Shown: positions 1-6,444, counted from the first letter of the stretch. The stretch: 37,502 bases of DNA from Alphaproteobacteria bacterium (GCA_021774995.1 JAJFIM010000064.1:1-37502), one strand, 5' to 3'. Notes: a model not told the origin generated them from the sequence alone. Numbers and translations are program-made.

Positions 1-598
1 TGTTGTTAAATCGCCATTCGCACTCCTTCAAAAATAGCGGAAAATGCGCGGCAGGAATACCATTAAATTTCCGCATGTGCCGCTTGGCCTGGTTCCAGAA
101 ATTCTCGATTCCATTGATATGATTATGCTTGTTTGCAAACAGTTTGGAGTGATTAATCCGGTAGTGCTTAAACGCGGAAACATCGAGCACATTATAGCCG
201 CGCCAGCAATCTGAATAGACGATGCTGTCGGGCTGAATTTTCTCGCGAATAATCGGCAGCAACGTCTTGCTGGCAGCATCGGGAATGATCTGTGTGTAAA
301 CCTTGCCGCCACGTTTGAGGATTCCAAATACAGGGACTTTACCTGCGGCCCCGCGTCCGCGTTTGCCTTTTCTGGTGCCGCCAAAATAACTTTCATCAAC
401 TTCAAACTCACCGGAAAGCAGTGCCTCATTTTTGCATTCAAGGGCGATTATTTCTCTCAGACGGTGAAAATAATACGCCGCCGTTGTCTTGTTTACATTG
501 ACCAGATTCGCCGCCGTACGAGCCGTTGATCCCGACACAAAATGTTCGATTAATCGGTCTTGTTTGTATGTGCTTAAACGGCTTTTGCGCATGTCCAT
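1..598 (-). CDS. IS1595-family transposase, C-terminus cut by window edge
   Basis: This DDE-type transposase would cut and join the ends of its IS element. Reading from the ATG at 598, 199 codons are open down to the window edge. The N-terminal ~55 residues look like a helix-turn-helix. The catalytic domain opens with FEVDESYFGG and continues with RKGKRGRGAAGK, VFGILKRGGKVY, the second acidic block VYSDCWRGY and the C-terminal block HINGIENFWNQAKRHMRKFNG. These are hallmark blocks of the ISXO2/IS1595 transposase domain. The family is usually about 210-230 residues, so only a short tail is missing. No frameshift is visible. A ribosome-binding site (AGAGAGG) lies in the terminal hairpin just upstream. 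Confidence 0.92.
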   Translation of the reverse strand, partial: MDMRKSRLSTYKQDRLIEHFVSGSTARTAANLVNVNKTTAAYYFHRLREIIALECKNEALLSGEFEVDESYFGGTRKGKRGRGAAGKVPVFGILKRGGKVYTQIIPDAASKTLLPIIREKIQPDSIVYSDCWRGYNVLDVSAFKHYRINHSKLFANKHNHINGIENFWNQAKRHMRKFNGIPAAHFPLFLKECEWRFNN

Positions 599-601
599 AG
601 T

Positions 602-633
602 GATAACCTCTCTCGGTTATCTAGGACAGCCCC
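602..633. repeat. IS terminal inverted repeat with internal hairpin
   Basis: Bases 615-633 are the outer end of the element. Bases 602-608 (GATAACC) and 615-621 (GGTTATC) form a perfect 7-bp stem around a six-base loop. The loop and flank contain the transposase ribosome-binding site, four bases before the start codon region. A transcript entering the element from outside could fold this stem and hide the site. Confidence 0.6.
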
Positions 634-779
634 AAGTAAAATATTTGAGGGGTGTTTATGAGTATGGCGGAAACAGCTATAACAGCCTCACCGAAGTGGC
701 CCAGCATATCACAGGAACGCAATGTTCCGGTCCCAGCTTTTTCAGCCGTAAGGTCAAAATGTATTTTTCTGAAAAGTAA
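634..779 (+). pseudogene. DUF2924 gene, 3' remnant disrupted by the IS
   Basis: The open frame ending at 779 encodes EYGGNSYNSLTEVAQHITGTQCSGPSFF and a short basic tail. This is the conserved C-terminal block of DUF2924 proteins and is very close to the C-terminus of the intact DUF2924 gene at 2862-3440 (SLTEVAQ-ITGTQCSGPSFF is shared). The frame enters directly from the IS end at 633/634, so the first two thirds of the gene are missing here and may lie beyond the IS. It ends one base before the convergent AlkB-like gene. DUF2924 genes commonly accompany large serine recombinases in alphaproteobacterial mobile DNA. The function is unknown. Confidence 0.8.
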
Positions 780-780
780 T

Positions 781-1371
781 CTAACTCAAGATCATGGTTC
801 TAAATGTTAGTGAAAGTCTACGTTCACGCGGGATTTTAATACCGCTGACCATATCTGATTTTCTGGCCGGAATGGCATGTGTCCAATCATAACGGGAAGA
901 ACCGGAAATAACGGCAAGGCTGCGTGGTTCCAGATAATATTCCCGCCTTTCTTTCCCTTTATCAAATTGCATCATAACGCTGGAGGCAAGACTGATAATA
1001 GCAATGGTATCGCCAAAACACGGTACGCAATCAACATGGGCAGAAATGCCTTGCCCGGGCATATATTCATTGACGATAAGCTGTTCCGGCTTTTTAGAAA
1101 AAATATTATCTCGTGCTAAACGATCAGATAAAGCATTTACCCATTCCGGCAATGGCCCCAGATAAGAATCCGGTGTTAGCGCCCGCGCCGTGTAATCATA
1201 TCTGTATCCGTAATGCTGCACTCGTCGTTTAAGGTCGTGAATCCAAGGCTCTTCATCTATAGAAGTAAGAAGCTCTTGCTCTTCTTCCGCGTCAATAAAA
1301 TCGGGCACATAACTCAGCCCCGGAATATCGGGAAGAGCTTCTTCCTCCGGTAACAAATCCAATTGCATCAT
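781..1371 (-). CDS. AlkB-like 2OG-Fe(II) dioxygenase
   Basis: The predicted 196-residue oxygenase would remove alkyl groups from DNA or RNA bases, or hydroxylate a nucleic-acid base, using 2-oxoglutarate and Fe(II). The motifs are in order: GYRYDY near 55-60, NEY at 101-103, the iron ligands H112 and D114 in AHVDCVPCFGD, the distal ligand H165 in DWTHAIP, and the 2OG-binding pair in RRLSLTFR (185-191). The arrangement is closer to the short ALKBH8/AlkB-like group than to E. coli AlkB. I chose the ATG at 1371 because it overlaps the stop of the DUF488 gene (ATGATG) with GGAG upstream; a longer frame to 1440 has no homologous sequence. It is the last gene of a coupled trio. Confidence 0.88.
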   Translation of the reverse strand: MMQLDLLPEEEALPDIPGLSYVPDFIDAEEEQELLTSIDEEPWIHDLKRRVQHYGYRYDYTARALTPDSYLGPLPEWVNALSDRLARDNIFSKKPEQLIVNEYMPGQGISAHVDCVPCFGDTIAIISLASSVMMQFDKGKERREYYLEPRSLAVISGSSRYDWTHAIPARKSDMVSGIKIPRERRLSLTFRTMILS

Positions 1372-1820
1372 AAATGGATAATCTCCAAAGGCTGATCCCA
1401 TTCGCTTTGTAAATGTTCTGCCAGCAAACGGCGGTGGCAATTCTCCTGCGTTTTACAGGCGCACAAAAAACAGGCACCATTCACTTCCTCCGGTGATAAA
1501 ATATTGGCAATATTGCGGTGGTTAATGAGCTGGATATATTGAATTTCATATTCACCCCAGCTTATTTTATTGTCTTTATAAGCTTTAAGAATCTCCGTAG
1601 AGGGTGCCAACTCACTGCGGTATTCGTAATCCGCCCCGACCAATTCTTTCACGAAATACGGTAAATCCTTTTTCTTCGCAAACCCTGAAAGTTGTGACCC
1701 CGCCCAAAGACGTGTGTCGATAATTTTTCTTACACCAGCCTGTTTTAAGCGTTCAAAAAAATGCTCCGCACTGGAGCCTGTAAAACCGATGGTGAATATT
1801 TTAATAGCTTGATTAGTCAT
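1368..1820 (-). CDS. DUF488 family protein
   Basis: This is a 150-residue DUF488 protein. The family hallmarks are the opening IFTIGFTG, the block IIDTRLWAGSQLSGF (34-47), the ELAPS segment (70-74) and the cysteine-rich C-terminal LCACKTQENCHRRLLAEHL, with Cys120, Cys122, Cys128 and His129. The biochemical role of DUF488 is not settled; predicted-immunity studies place it among nucleic-acid-associated proteins. The gene overlaps the upstream gene by 8 bp and the downstream AlkB-like gene by 4 bp, so the three are probably co-translated. The start at 1820 matches the family; an ATG at 1838 would add six residues. Neither has a strong ribosome-binding site, as expected for coupled translation. 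Confidence 0.85.
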   Translation of the reverse strand: MTNQAIKIFTIGFTGSSAEHFFERLKQAGVRKIIDTRLWAGSQLSGFAKKKDLPYFVKELVGADYEYRSELAPSTEILKAYKDNKISWGEYEIQYIQLINHRNIANILSPEEVNGACFLCACKTQENCHRRLLAEHLQSEWDQPLEIIHL

Positions 1821-2517
1821 TATAGAAAAATACGCCATTGCACATTAAATAACAATTACTGTCTTTATAAACATAAGGTTTTGCCAAGCCAACGCGAACA
1901 TGTGCTTTTTTACCACTATCTTGCATCTCTTCATTAAAGCTATCAAAATCCTTAGAAGACATGGGGTCAAGAACATCCCGTAGATATTTACATGTCACGC
2001 GCAAATCATACTCAGAGGAATCGTGATCAAGGAGATTAACACGCAGTTTTCCATCTTTTTTGAAAAACTCAACATTCTGCGCCGGAAGAATAACACCTCC
2101 CAGTGAGGGGCATTTTGTTTTGAACGGTACGTATGACTTTTGCTTGAGTTTACCATCAAATGCATCCATTACCGTTTTGGATGTAGCTCGCCTAAGATCT
2201 TTAACCAAAATACTAGGATCATCATAATGGCGAGTAACTGTAAAATCATCACCAATTATTGTGTCTTCCGTTTTGTGCGGATAATTTCGCCCGCCTTCTT
2301 TAGAAAGCACATTTACATTTAATGATGCATATTTACCAATTTTTTTGAGATCTTTATTGCTCCAATGATGACCGTTAATCATAAGACGCTTCATTTGAGA
2401 TGTGGATGGACACCACCCGGCGACACAAAATGTATCTTTCATATAAGTGATATCGGATGTGATGACATTGATTTGATAAGGATCATCCGACGATCCCCTT
2501 CCTTTAAAACCGGACAT
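1813..2517 (-). CDS. Predicted nucleic-acid-binding protein, possibly dual-OB (DuOB)
   Basis: This is a 234-residue protein with no membrane segment. Near the N-terminus it has the pattern ITSDITYMKDTFCVAGW, which resembles the opening of dual-OB-fold (DuOB) proteins described in computational surveys of prokaryotic immunity, where they occur beside DUF488. I make that match from memory and it is not certain. The C-terminus has the strand-rich HVRVGLAKPYVYKDSNCYLMCNGVFFYND, also compatible with an OB-like barrel. A clear AAGGAG lies eight bases before the ATG. It is the first gene of the trio with DUF488 and AlkB, so it may present or recognise the nucleic acid on which the oxygenase acts; that is inference. 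Confidence 0.6.
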   Translation of the reverse strand: MSGFKGRGSSDDPYQINVITSDITYMKDTFCVAGWCPSTSQMKRLMINGHHWSNKDLKKIGKYASLNVNVLSKEGGRNYPHKTEDTIIGDDFTVTRHYDDPSILVKDLRRATSKTVMDAFDGKLKQKSYVPFKTKCPSLGGVILPAQNVEFFKKDGKLRVNLLDHDSSEYDLRVTCKYLRDVLDPMSSKDFDSFNEEMQDSGKKAHVRVGLAKPYVYKDSNCYLMCNGVFFYND

Positions 2518-2540
2518 GGTTAAAACTCCTTGCTTTGCGC

Positions 2541-2568
2541 ATAAAAAAAGCAGCCCTACAGGCCGCTT
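2541..2568 (-). terminator. Intrinsic terminator just before the DuOB-like start
   Basis: On the minus strand an 8-bp stem AAGCGGCC / GGCTGCTT (one G-U pair) with a five-base loop is followed by an unbroken T run. It ends only 23 bases before the ATG at 2517, leaving room for a ribosome-binding site but no promoter. Confidence 0.7.
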
Positions 2569-2584
2569 GGTTAAATTTCAGACA

Positions 2585-2614
2585 TAAAAAAACACCGCAG
2601 ACGTATCTGTGGTG
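2585..2614 (-). terminator. Strong intrinsic terminator in the leader of the DuOB-like gene
   Basis: On the minus strand a 9-bp stem CACCACAGA / TCTGCGGTG (one G-U) closes a four-base loop TACG and runs directly into seven T residues. It is the first of two tandem terminators between the candidate promoter at 2628-2656 and the gene. Confidence 0.75.
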
Positions 2615-2624
2615 CTTAATGTTG

Positions 2625-2656
2625 AATATATTCCTATATTGTGCTCAAAAAGTCAA
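2625..2656 (-). promoter_or_regulatory. Candidate promoter upstream of the tandem terminators
   Basis: On the minus strand TTGACT (2656-2651) matches a -35 box. The AT-rich GAATATATTC (2633-2624) supplies possible -10 hexamers at spacings of 17 to 20. A transcript starting from here would enter the terminator at 2614 within roughly ten to fifteen bases. The -35 is convincing and the -10 is ambiguous. Confidence 0.4.
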
Positions 2657-2801
2657 GGAAAATGTCTTTTTATCTTTTCGATTATTCGGGGTGTGGTCTT
2701 TTTAATCAAACCAACCATTCTTAGACTTCTATCATATTGTTATAGAATAGTTAAGCATAGGATGTTTATTTGGCGTTATTCATTTTAAACAATGAGGGAA
2801 A

Positions 2802-2843
2802 CGGAAAAATAAAGGCCGCTCCAGCATCGCCAAAGCAGCCTTT
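2802..2843 (-). terminator. Intrinsic terminator of the intact DUF2924 gene
   Basis: Nineteen bases after the stop at 2862, a 10-bp stem (AAAGGCTGCT / AGCGGCCTTT, one G-U) with a 13-base loop is followed by ATTTTT on the minus strand. It could work in both directions. Confidence 0.65.
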
Positions 2844-2861
2844 TATTAACTCAAATTTTAC

Positions 2862-3440
2862 TCAGTAATCCATAACAATCTCTGTTTTACGCTTAAAAAA
2901 TGATGGCCCTGAGCATTGTGTTCCGGTTATGAATTGAGCCACTTCTGTCAGGCTGTCAAAATATCGATCTTTATAAATGTAGCAAGTTTCCATACACTGC
3001 ACCCTATGGTTTTTTCGTTTGTAGTTACGGATAAGCCATATGCCGCGTGGCAGCTCTATTTTGTCACCTTGCCGCGCGGTTTGAAGAAGTCTATGGGCAT
3101 ACTCATGCGGCAGTTCGTTTTTGAGTTCTTTCCAAACTTTTTCAGGTGCATTTTGGTCAACATAAATACGTTTCGTTAAAGTCAGGATCAAATCTTCCCG
3201 TGTCATGATATCAGGGCACATTTCATAAAATCGTCTTTTGTATTCACTCTTGAGATCAGTTGTAGAGCTGAATTGTAATCGGGCAAATTGTCTGATCATA
3301 AAGACGTCAACTTCCTCGTTTGGCATCTTTTGATCATCCATCACGATAAGAGCCATGAGGCTCCCCCAAGCTTTGGGAACAGAGACTTGGACAGTATCTG
3401 GCATTTTGTTTTCGTGCGCGCATTTTGTAAGTGTGGTCAT
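2862..3440 (-). CDS. DUF2924 family protein
   Basis: This is a 192-residue protein of unknown function. Its C-terminus has the DUF2924 signature: a strand with ETCYIYKDRYFDSLTEVAQFITGTQCSGPSFF and a basic tail. The middle has charged helices (RREDLILTLTKR-like and EYAHRLLQTARQGDKIELPRGIWLIRNYKRKNHRV), compatible with nucleic-acid binding. The start at 3440 is preferred over 3509 because AGAAAGGA lies just upstream and the extra residues look untranslated. The protein resembles the broken copy at 634-779, which faces the other way; the nucleotide sequences have diverged, so this is not a recent duplication. The family usually travels with large serine recombinases such as the one at 8918. Confidence 0.8.
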   Translation of the reverse strand: MTTLTKCAHENKMPDTVQVSVPKAWGSLMALIVMDDQKMPNEEVDVFMIRQFARLQFSSTTDLKSEYKRRFYEMCPDIMTREDLILTLTKRIYVDQNAPEKVWKELKNELPHEYAHRLLQTARQGDKIELPRGIWLIRNYKRKNHRVQCMETCYIYKDRYFDSLTEVAQFITGTQCSGPSFFKRKTEIVMDY

Positions 3441-3985
3441 ACTTAATTCCTTTCTGAGTGCATTGTTTTTCTGGCAAAAAACCAGAGATAAATTTGAGCG
3501 GTATGCCACTTTCCGTACATAAACGCGTTCAGCATTTTTATCCAGTTAAGTAACTGATACTGCTTAATTTCCTTCAATTTCGGGATTGTTTTTGCAATCA
3601 ACACCAACAGAAGAAAACTTGCCCTTGATTTGCTGGTACAAGATCGGATGATGAAATGACGAAGGGGAATGAAAAAAAATCAATGAACCATGTTGCGAAC
3701 TTTTCTAAGCACTAAAAAACCTGCCTTGGGGGCTGGCTACAGATTGAAATGTTCACTTAATTCTTTTGATTATAATTTGGGGGTGTAGTGAGGTGCAGCT
3801 TTCTAACTTATCAAATATATCCCAACATATTGATTTAGAATAGAGAAAAATCATGGTCTAAAAATATAGGGGTTTTTGTTAGTACGCCAGTTCGAGTCCC
3901 AATCTGCTGTGATAGTTACTTCGAAACGGAAGATTGAATATTTGTAGAAACGCTCCAGAAAAAAGTTTATTATTCTCCAAATTAG
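3441..3985. other. Gene-free AT-rich spacer
   Basis: I see no credible gene here on either strand. The stretch is AT-rich. It holds a short tRNA-like string (GTTCGAGTCCC at about 3890-3900) and a weak minus-strand hairpin followed by six T residues near 3712-3735. It separates the DUF2924 gene from the AbiE remnant and may contain an old element boundary. Confidence 0.5.
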
Positions 3986-4000
3986 CAAACTATAAGTTTG
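3986..4000. promoter_or_regulatory. AbiEi operator 1
   Basis: The sequence CAAACTATAAGTTTG is a perfect inverted repeat with 6-bp arms (CAAACT/AGTTTG) and a three-base centre. A near copy lies 73 bases downstream, over the start codon. AbiEi antitoxins are known to repress their own operon by binding paired inverted repeats. Confidence 0.6.
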
Positions 4001-4057
4001 TTAATTAAGATTAAAACAAACCAAAAGCTTGACTTTGTTTATTTTAGACGCTATAAA

Positions 4058-4072
4058 CAAACTATGAGTTTA
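4058..4072. promoter_or_regulatory. AbiEi operator 2 overlapping the start codon
   Basis: CAAACTATGAGTTTA repeats operator 1 with two changes. Its central ATG is the proposed abiEi start codon. Arms are AAACT/AGTTT. A third half-site, CAAACTATTG, follows at about 4092. Confidence 0.55.
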
Positions 4073-4846
4073 GATAATGGGCTAAAAATAAACAAACTAT
4101 TGAAAGACTGGCCCATGGGGACAGTTTACCTGTCGTCATGGCTCGCCAACAATGGCATATCAAGCCAACTTTTAAACCGTTACAAAAAAAGCAGATGGCT
4201 GGAATCTATAGGAACTGGAGCAGTCATACGCTCCGGTGACGATGTTGATTATCATGGAGGGATCTATGCTCTGCAAACTCAAGCCAAATTATCAGTACAT
4301 GTTGGCGGTCGTACCGCCCTAGCTCTACATGGAAGAGCGCATTACATAGATATGGCGGCGGGGCGCGCTGTTCTGTTCGGTGCAAAAAAGGAAAGTCTTC
4401 CCACCTGGTTTAAACAAAAAAATTGGGATGCCAGCGTAGAATATTATACGACATCATTTTTGCCTGCTGATACGGGGCTTGTTGATTTAGAAAGAAAAAA
4501 CTTCTCTGTCAAAGTTTCTTCTCCTGCGCGCGCAATATTGGAATGTTTGTACCTCGCACCCAAGCATCAGGAATTGTTTGAATGTTATGAGCTCATGGAA
4601 GGGTTAAATAATTTAAGACCAAAATCCGTACAAGAGTTGCTGGAAAATTGCTCTTCGATAAAAGTAAAAAGACTATTCCTGTACATGGCCGAAAAACTGA
4701 AACATCCATGGCTAGATTTTGCTGATTTGTCTAAGGTAGATTTAGGATCAGGAAAACGTAGCCTCGTCAAAAACGGCGTGTATATAGATAAATACAAAAT
4801 CACAGTACCGAAAGAATTTGAGAAGAATGAAAAACCCGGATTATAA
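4064..4846 (+). CDS. abiEi: AbiEi-type antitoxin / transcriptional repressor
   Basis: This 260-residue protein is a predicted type IV antitoxin. In the known system AbiEi represses the abiE operon and counteracts the nucleotidyltransferase toxin AbiEii without binding it. The N-terminal ~85 residues form a winged-helix-like domain (GTVYLSSWLANNGISSQLLNRYKKSRWLESIGTGAVIR). The following AbiEi C-terminal domain contains VHVGGRTALALHGRAHYI and SSPARAILECLYLAP, characteristic of the family. The ATG at 4064 was chosen because family similarity begins there and it sits inside an operator copy; an upstream TTG at 3998 would add 22 basic residues. The partner toxin gene is reduced to its first codons, so the antitoxin is an orphan. 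Confidence 0.85.
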   Translation: MSLDNGLKINKLLKDWPMGTVYLSSWLANNGISSQLLNRYKKSRWLESIGTGAVIRSGDDVDYHGGIYALQTQAKLSVHVGGRTALALHGRAHYIDMAAGRAVLFGAKKESLPTWFKQKNWDASVEYYTTSFLPADTGLVDLERKNFSVKVSSPARAILECLYLAPKHQELFECYELMEGLNNLRPKSVQELLENCSSIKVKRLFLYMAEKLKHPWLDFADLSKVDLGSGKRSLVKNGVYIDKYKITVPKEFEKNEKPGL

Positions 4847-4877
4847 AGAACAGGTTCGCCTTCTACTGGATGTTTTA
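4827..4877 (+). pseudogene. abiEii toxin, only the first ~17 codons left
   Basis: An ATG at 4827, inside the end of abiEi (20-bp overlap, the usual abiE arrangement), starts MKNPDYKEQVRLLLDVL. This matches the N-terminus of AbiEii nucleotidyltransferases, which normally continue with a segment leading to KGGTALN. Here homology stops at about 4877, exactly where the convergent hipA gene ends. The rest of the frame, open to 5030, is antisense hipA and not toxin. None of the GS/D-x-D nucleotidyltransferase motifs remain. Confidence 0.8.
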
Positions 4878-6098
4878 ATACCCCTCCTTCAAAGGAACAT
4901 CTCTCATGTGTTGGTCTATTATGGATTGGATAGGTTCAGGCAAAGCATAGTGCGCTTTGTTTTCTGCCCAAATTGCGCGCGTTTTAACAGCTGTTTCACG
5001 CGCTGTGTCGATAACAAGCTTTTTCGGTAGCCCCGCCTTTTCCGCCAGCTTTTCAAAAAGTGGCAAGTCGCAATGCATCATATCTTTTGTTTTAAGCAGT
5101 TTCAGGGCCAGCGTATCGCCGGGAATATAAGGCACCGTTGAAACCATATCATAAACCGGTGCGAGCTCCGGAGTGCGGCCATCGCGGTATATAAATGACC
5201 AGTTCTTCAAATGCATGTCACCGTTTCCGGTTAGAACCGTATAAGCTAGGCGAGCGATATAATCGCGCAGGCCTTCTTCTCCAGTCAAAGTCCAGACCAT
5301 TTTTGCGATATTTTGGAAGCTCACGCCTTCATATTTATTATCAGGGAAAATGCTATAGACTTGTGCAAAATCCTCGATATGGATGCGCGCGCCATTTTCT
5401 GCGCGATCAAAGCGCTTTACGGCTAGAGCCTGAGCACCGCGCAGTTTGCCAAAATCAGGAAGGTTCTCAATATCGGATAGAGCCACTAGTTTGATCTCCG
5501 GCACATTCATGCCAATAAGCCCCGCCATATGCATCATGGCATATTCATTTTCCGGGACATTGTCGTGTGTAGGAGATGGCAATTTGACAATCCAGTCTCC
5601 GCCCATACCGCTGGCCGGAATAGTTAGCCCTCCATGCCTTCCCATCAGCGCCGAGAATTTTAGCTGCACACCCGCCAGAGAAAAGCGCAAAGCTTGCTGT
5701 GTCTCTTGCTTTTCATCCTGATATTCTGAGCGCGGATTTTTGACAGGCAGAGAGGATCCTTGCGCAGGTTTGGCAATTACGCCGCCCGGTAAATCTTCGC
5801 CCAAAAGATAAAGCAGGGCAAATTCACTGCCTGGCTTAATGCCGCCACGCTCTGCAAGATAATCCCGCAAATGACCTTCAGGAAGCATATTGGAAAAAAA
5901 CGGCGGAGCTTTAACGCTGTAAGCTTTCGTATCTGTAAGGAGGCTACCGTCAGCTGAAAAATAAGACTGGCTTAAAACTGGGCGGTTCGGATCATTGATA
6001 TAGGCTTCGTCGAAAGTGAACAAAATCCGCCCATCGGGCAGCTGCGTTAAAAGCCCAGCGCGCTGTTCATTCAGGAAAATATCAAGCGAAGCTGTCAT
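4875..6098 (-). CDS. hipA: HipA-type serine/threonine kinase toxin
   Basis: This is a 407-residue HipA kinase; family members phosphorylate glutamyl-tRNA synthetase or other targets and induce dormancy. The N-terminal subdomain has FFSNMLPEGHLRDYLAERGG (67-86). The kinase core follows: FSLAGVQLKFSAL (139-151, nucleotide-binding loop), WIVKLPS (169-175), AVKRFDR (226-232), the catalytic GNGDMHLKNWSF with D294 and N299, and the metal-binding D317 in LAPVYDMVS. Length and motifs are complete, so it should be active. It overlaps hipB by 4 bp (ATGA). Its stop lies exactly at the abiEii break point. Confidence 0.93.
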   Translation of the reverse strand: MTASLDIFLNEQRAGLLTQLPDGRILFTFDEAYINDPNRPVLSQSYFSADGSLLTDTKAYSVKAPPFFSNMLPEGHLRDYLAERGGIKPGSEFALLYLLGEDLPGGVIAKPAQGSSLPVKNPRSEYQDEKQETQQALRFSLAGVQLKFSALMGRHGGLTIPASGMGGDWIVKLPSPTHDNVPENEYAMMHMAGLIGMNVPEIKLVALSDIENLPDFGKLRGAQALAVKRFDRAENGARIHIEDFAQVYSIFPDNKYEGVSFQNIAKMVWTLTGEEGLRDYIARLAYTVLTGNGDMHLKNWSFIYRDGRTPELAPVYDMVSTVPYIPGDTLALKLLKTKDMMHCDLPLFEKLAEKAGLPKKLVIDTARETAVKTRAIWAENKAHYALPEPIQSIIDQHMRDVPLKEGY

Positions 6099-6388
6099 GA
6101 CAATTCCTCTGTATCACTGTCGGGTTGCCAAGTTGGCCTTGATATTTCGTCTCCGTCTCCCGATAGAATAGACCGGACAGCAGGCGTTAAACTGCGAGGA
6201 ACAAGCATTGGCTCCAGATCCAAAAGCCGTGCCATTTCCAAAAAACTGGAAAGGCGTATATCAATTTTCCCGGCCTCAATCTGCGAAATATGGCTCTGTG
6301 GCAGACCCATCCTAGCGCCTAGAGCACCTTGCGTGAGGCCTTTGGTTTTGCGCGCTGCGTAGAGTTTTTTTATAATATCTTCCATCAT
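6095..6388 (-). CDS. hipB: HipB-type antitoxin, XRE-family HTH
   Basis: This is a 97-residue antitoxin and autorepressor. The XRE helix-turn-helix spans about residues 15-65 (LTQGALGARMGLPQSHISQIEAGKIDIRLSSFLEMARLLDLEPMLVPR), and a flexible acidic tail ends in DSDTEELS. It lies directly before hipA with a 4-bp overlap. The frame is open back to 6406, but that ATG lies inside an operator palindrome, so a start at 6388 or 6385 (tandem ATG ATG) is more likely. HipB should bind HipA and the two palindromes upstream to repress the pair. Confidence 0.9.
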   Translation of the reverse strand: MMEDIIKKLYAARKTKGLTQGALGARMGLPQSHISQIEAGKIDIRLSSFLEMARLLDLEPMLVPRSLTPAVRSILSGDGDEISRPTWQPDSDTEELS

Positions 6389-6391
6389 TTT

Positions 6392-6438
6392 TATATGATA
6401 CCACATATATCTAAGAAATAAAATATGTTATAGCATAT
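6392..6438 (-). promoter_or_regulatory. Twin hipBA operators
   Basis: Two palindromes of the form ATATG-N6-CATAT occur at 6392-6409 (arms TATATG/CATATA) and 6423-6438. Their centres are 30 bp apart, close to three helical turns. They lie between the SWIM gene stop and the hipB start and cover the only place for a promoter. This fits cooperative HipB binding. Confidence 0.7.
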
Positions 6439-6444
6439 AAAAAT

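Larger units (their letters stand above)
1..633 (-). mobile_element. IS1595-family insertion sequence, one end
   Basis: The transposase gene and a terminal repeat end at about 633, where the sequence changes abruptly into the 3' half of a DUF2924 gene. Only this end is inside the window; the other end lies beyond base 1. The outer end reads GGGGCTGTCCTAGATAACC on the minus strand (633 to 615), a guanine-rich terminus typical of IS1595-group elements. The bases just outside, starting at 634, would carry the target duplication, but this cannot be tested without the other end. Confidence 0.8.

Noticed and set aside
489..633. Coding sequence running from inside the IS into the DUF2924 remnant
   Set aside because: The first part is antisense to the transposase N-terminus and only the part after 633 resembles DUF2924, so this is a chance read-through frame.
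3875..3915. Complete tRNA gene
   Set aside because: Only a T-loop-like string is present. The flanking bases do not pair as a T-stem and no acceptor, D or anticodon arms can be found upstream.
5195..5721. Plus-strand open frames opposite hipA
   Set aside because: They lie entirely antisense to a complete HipA with all catalytic motifs and encode no recognisable pattern.
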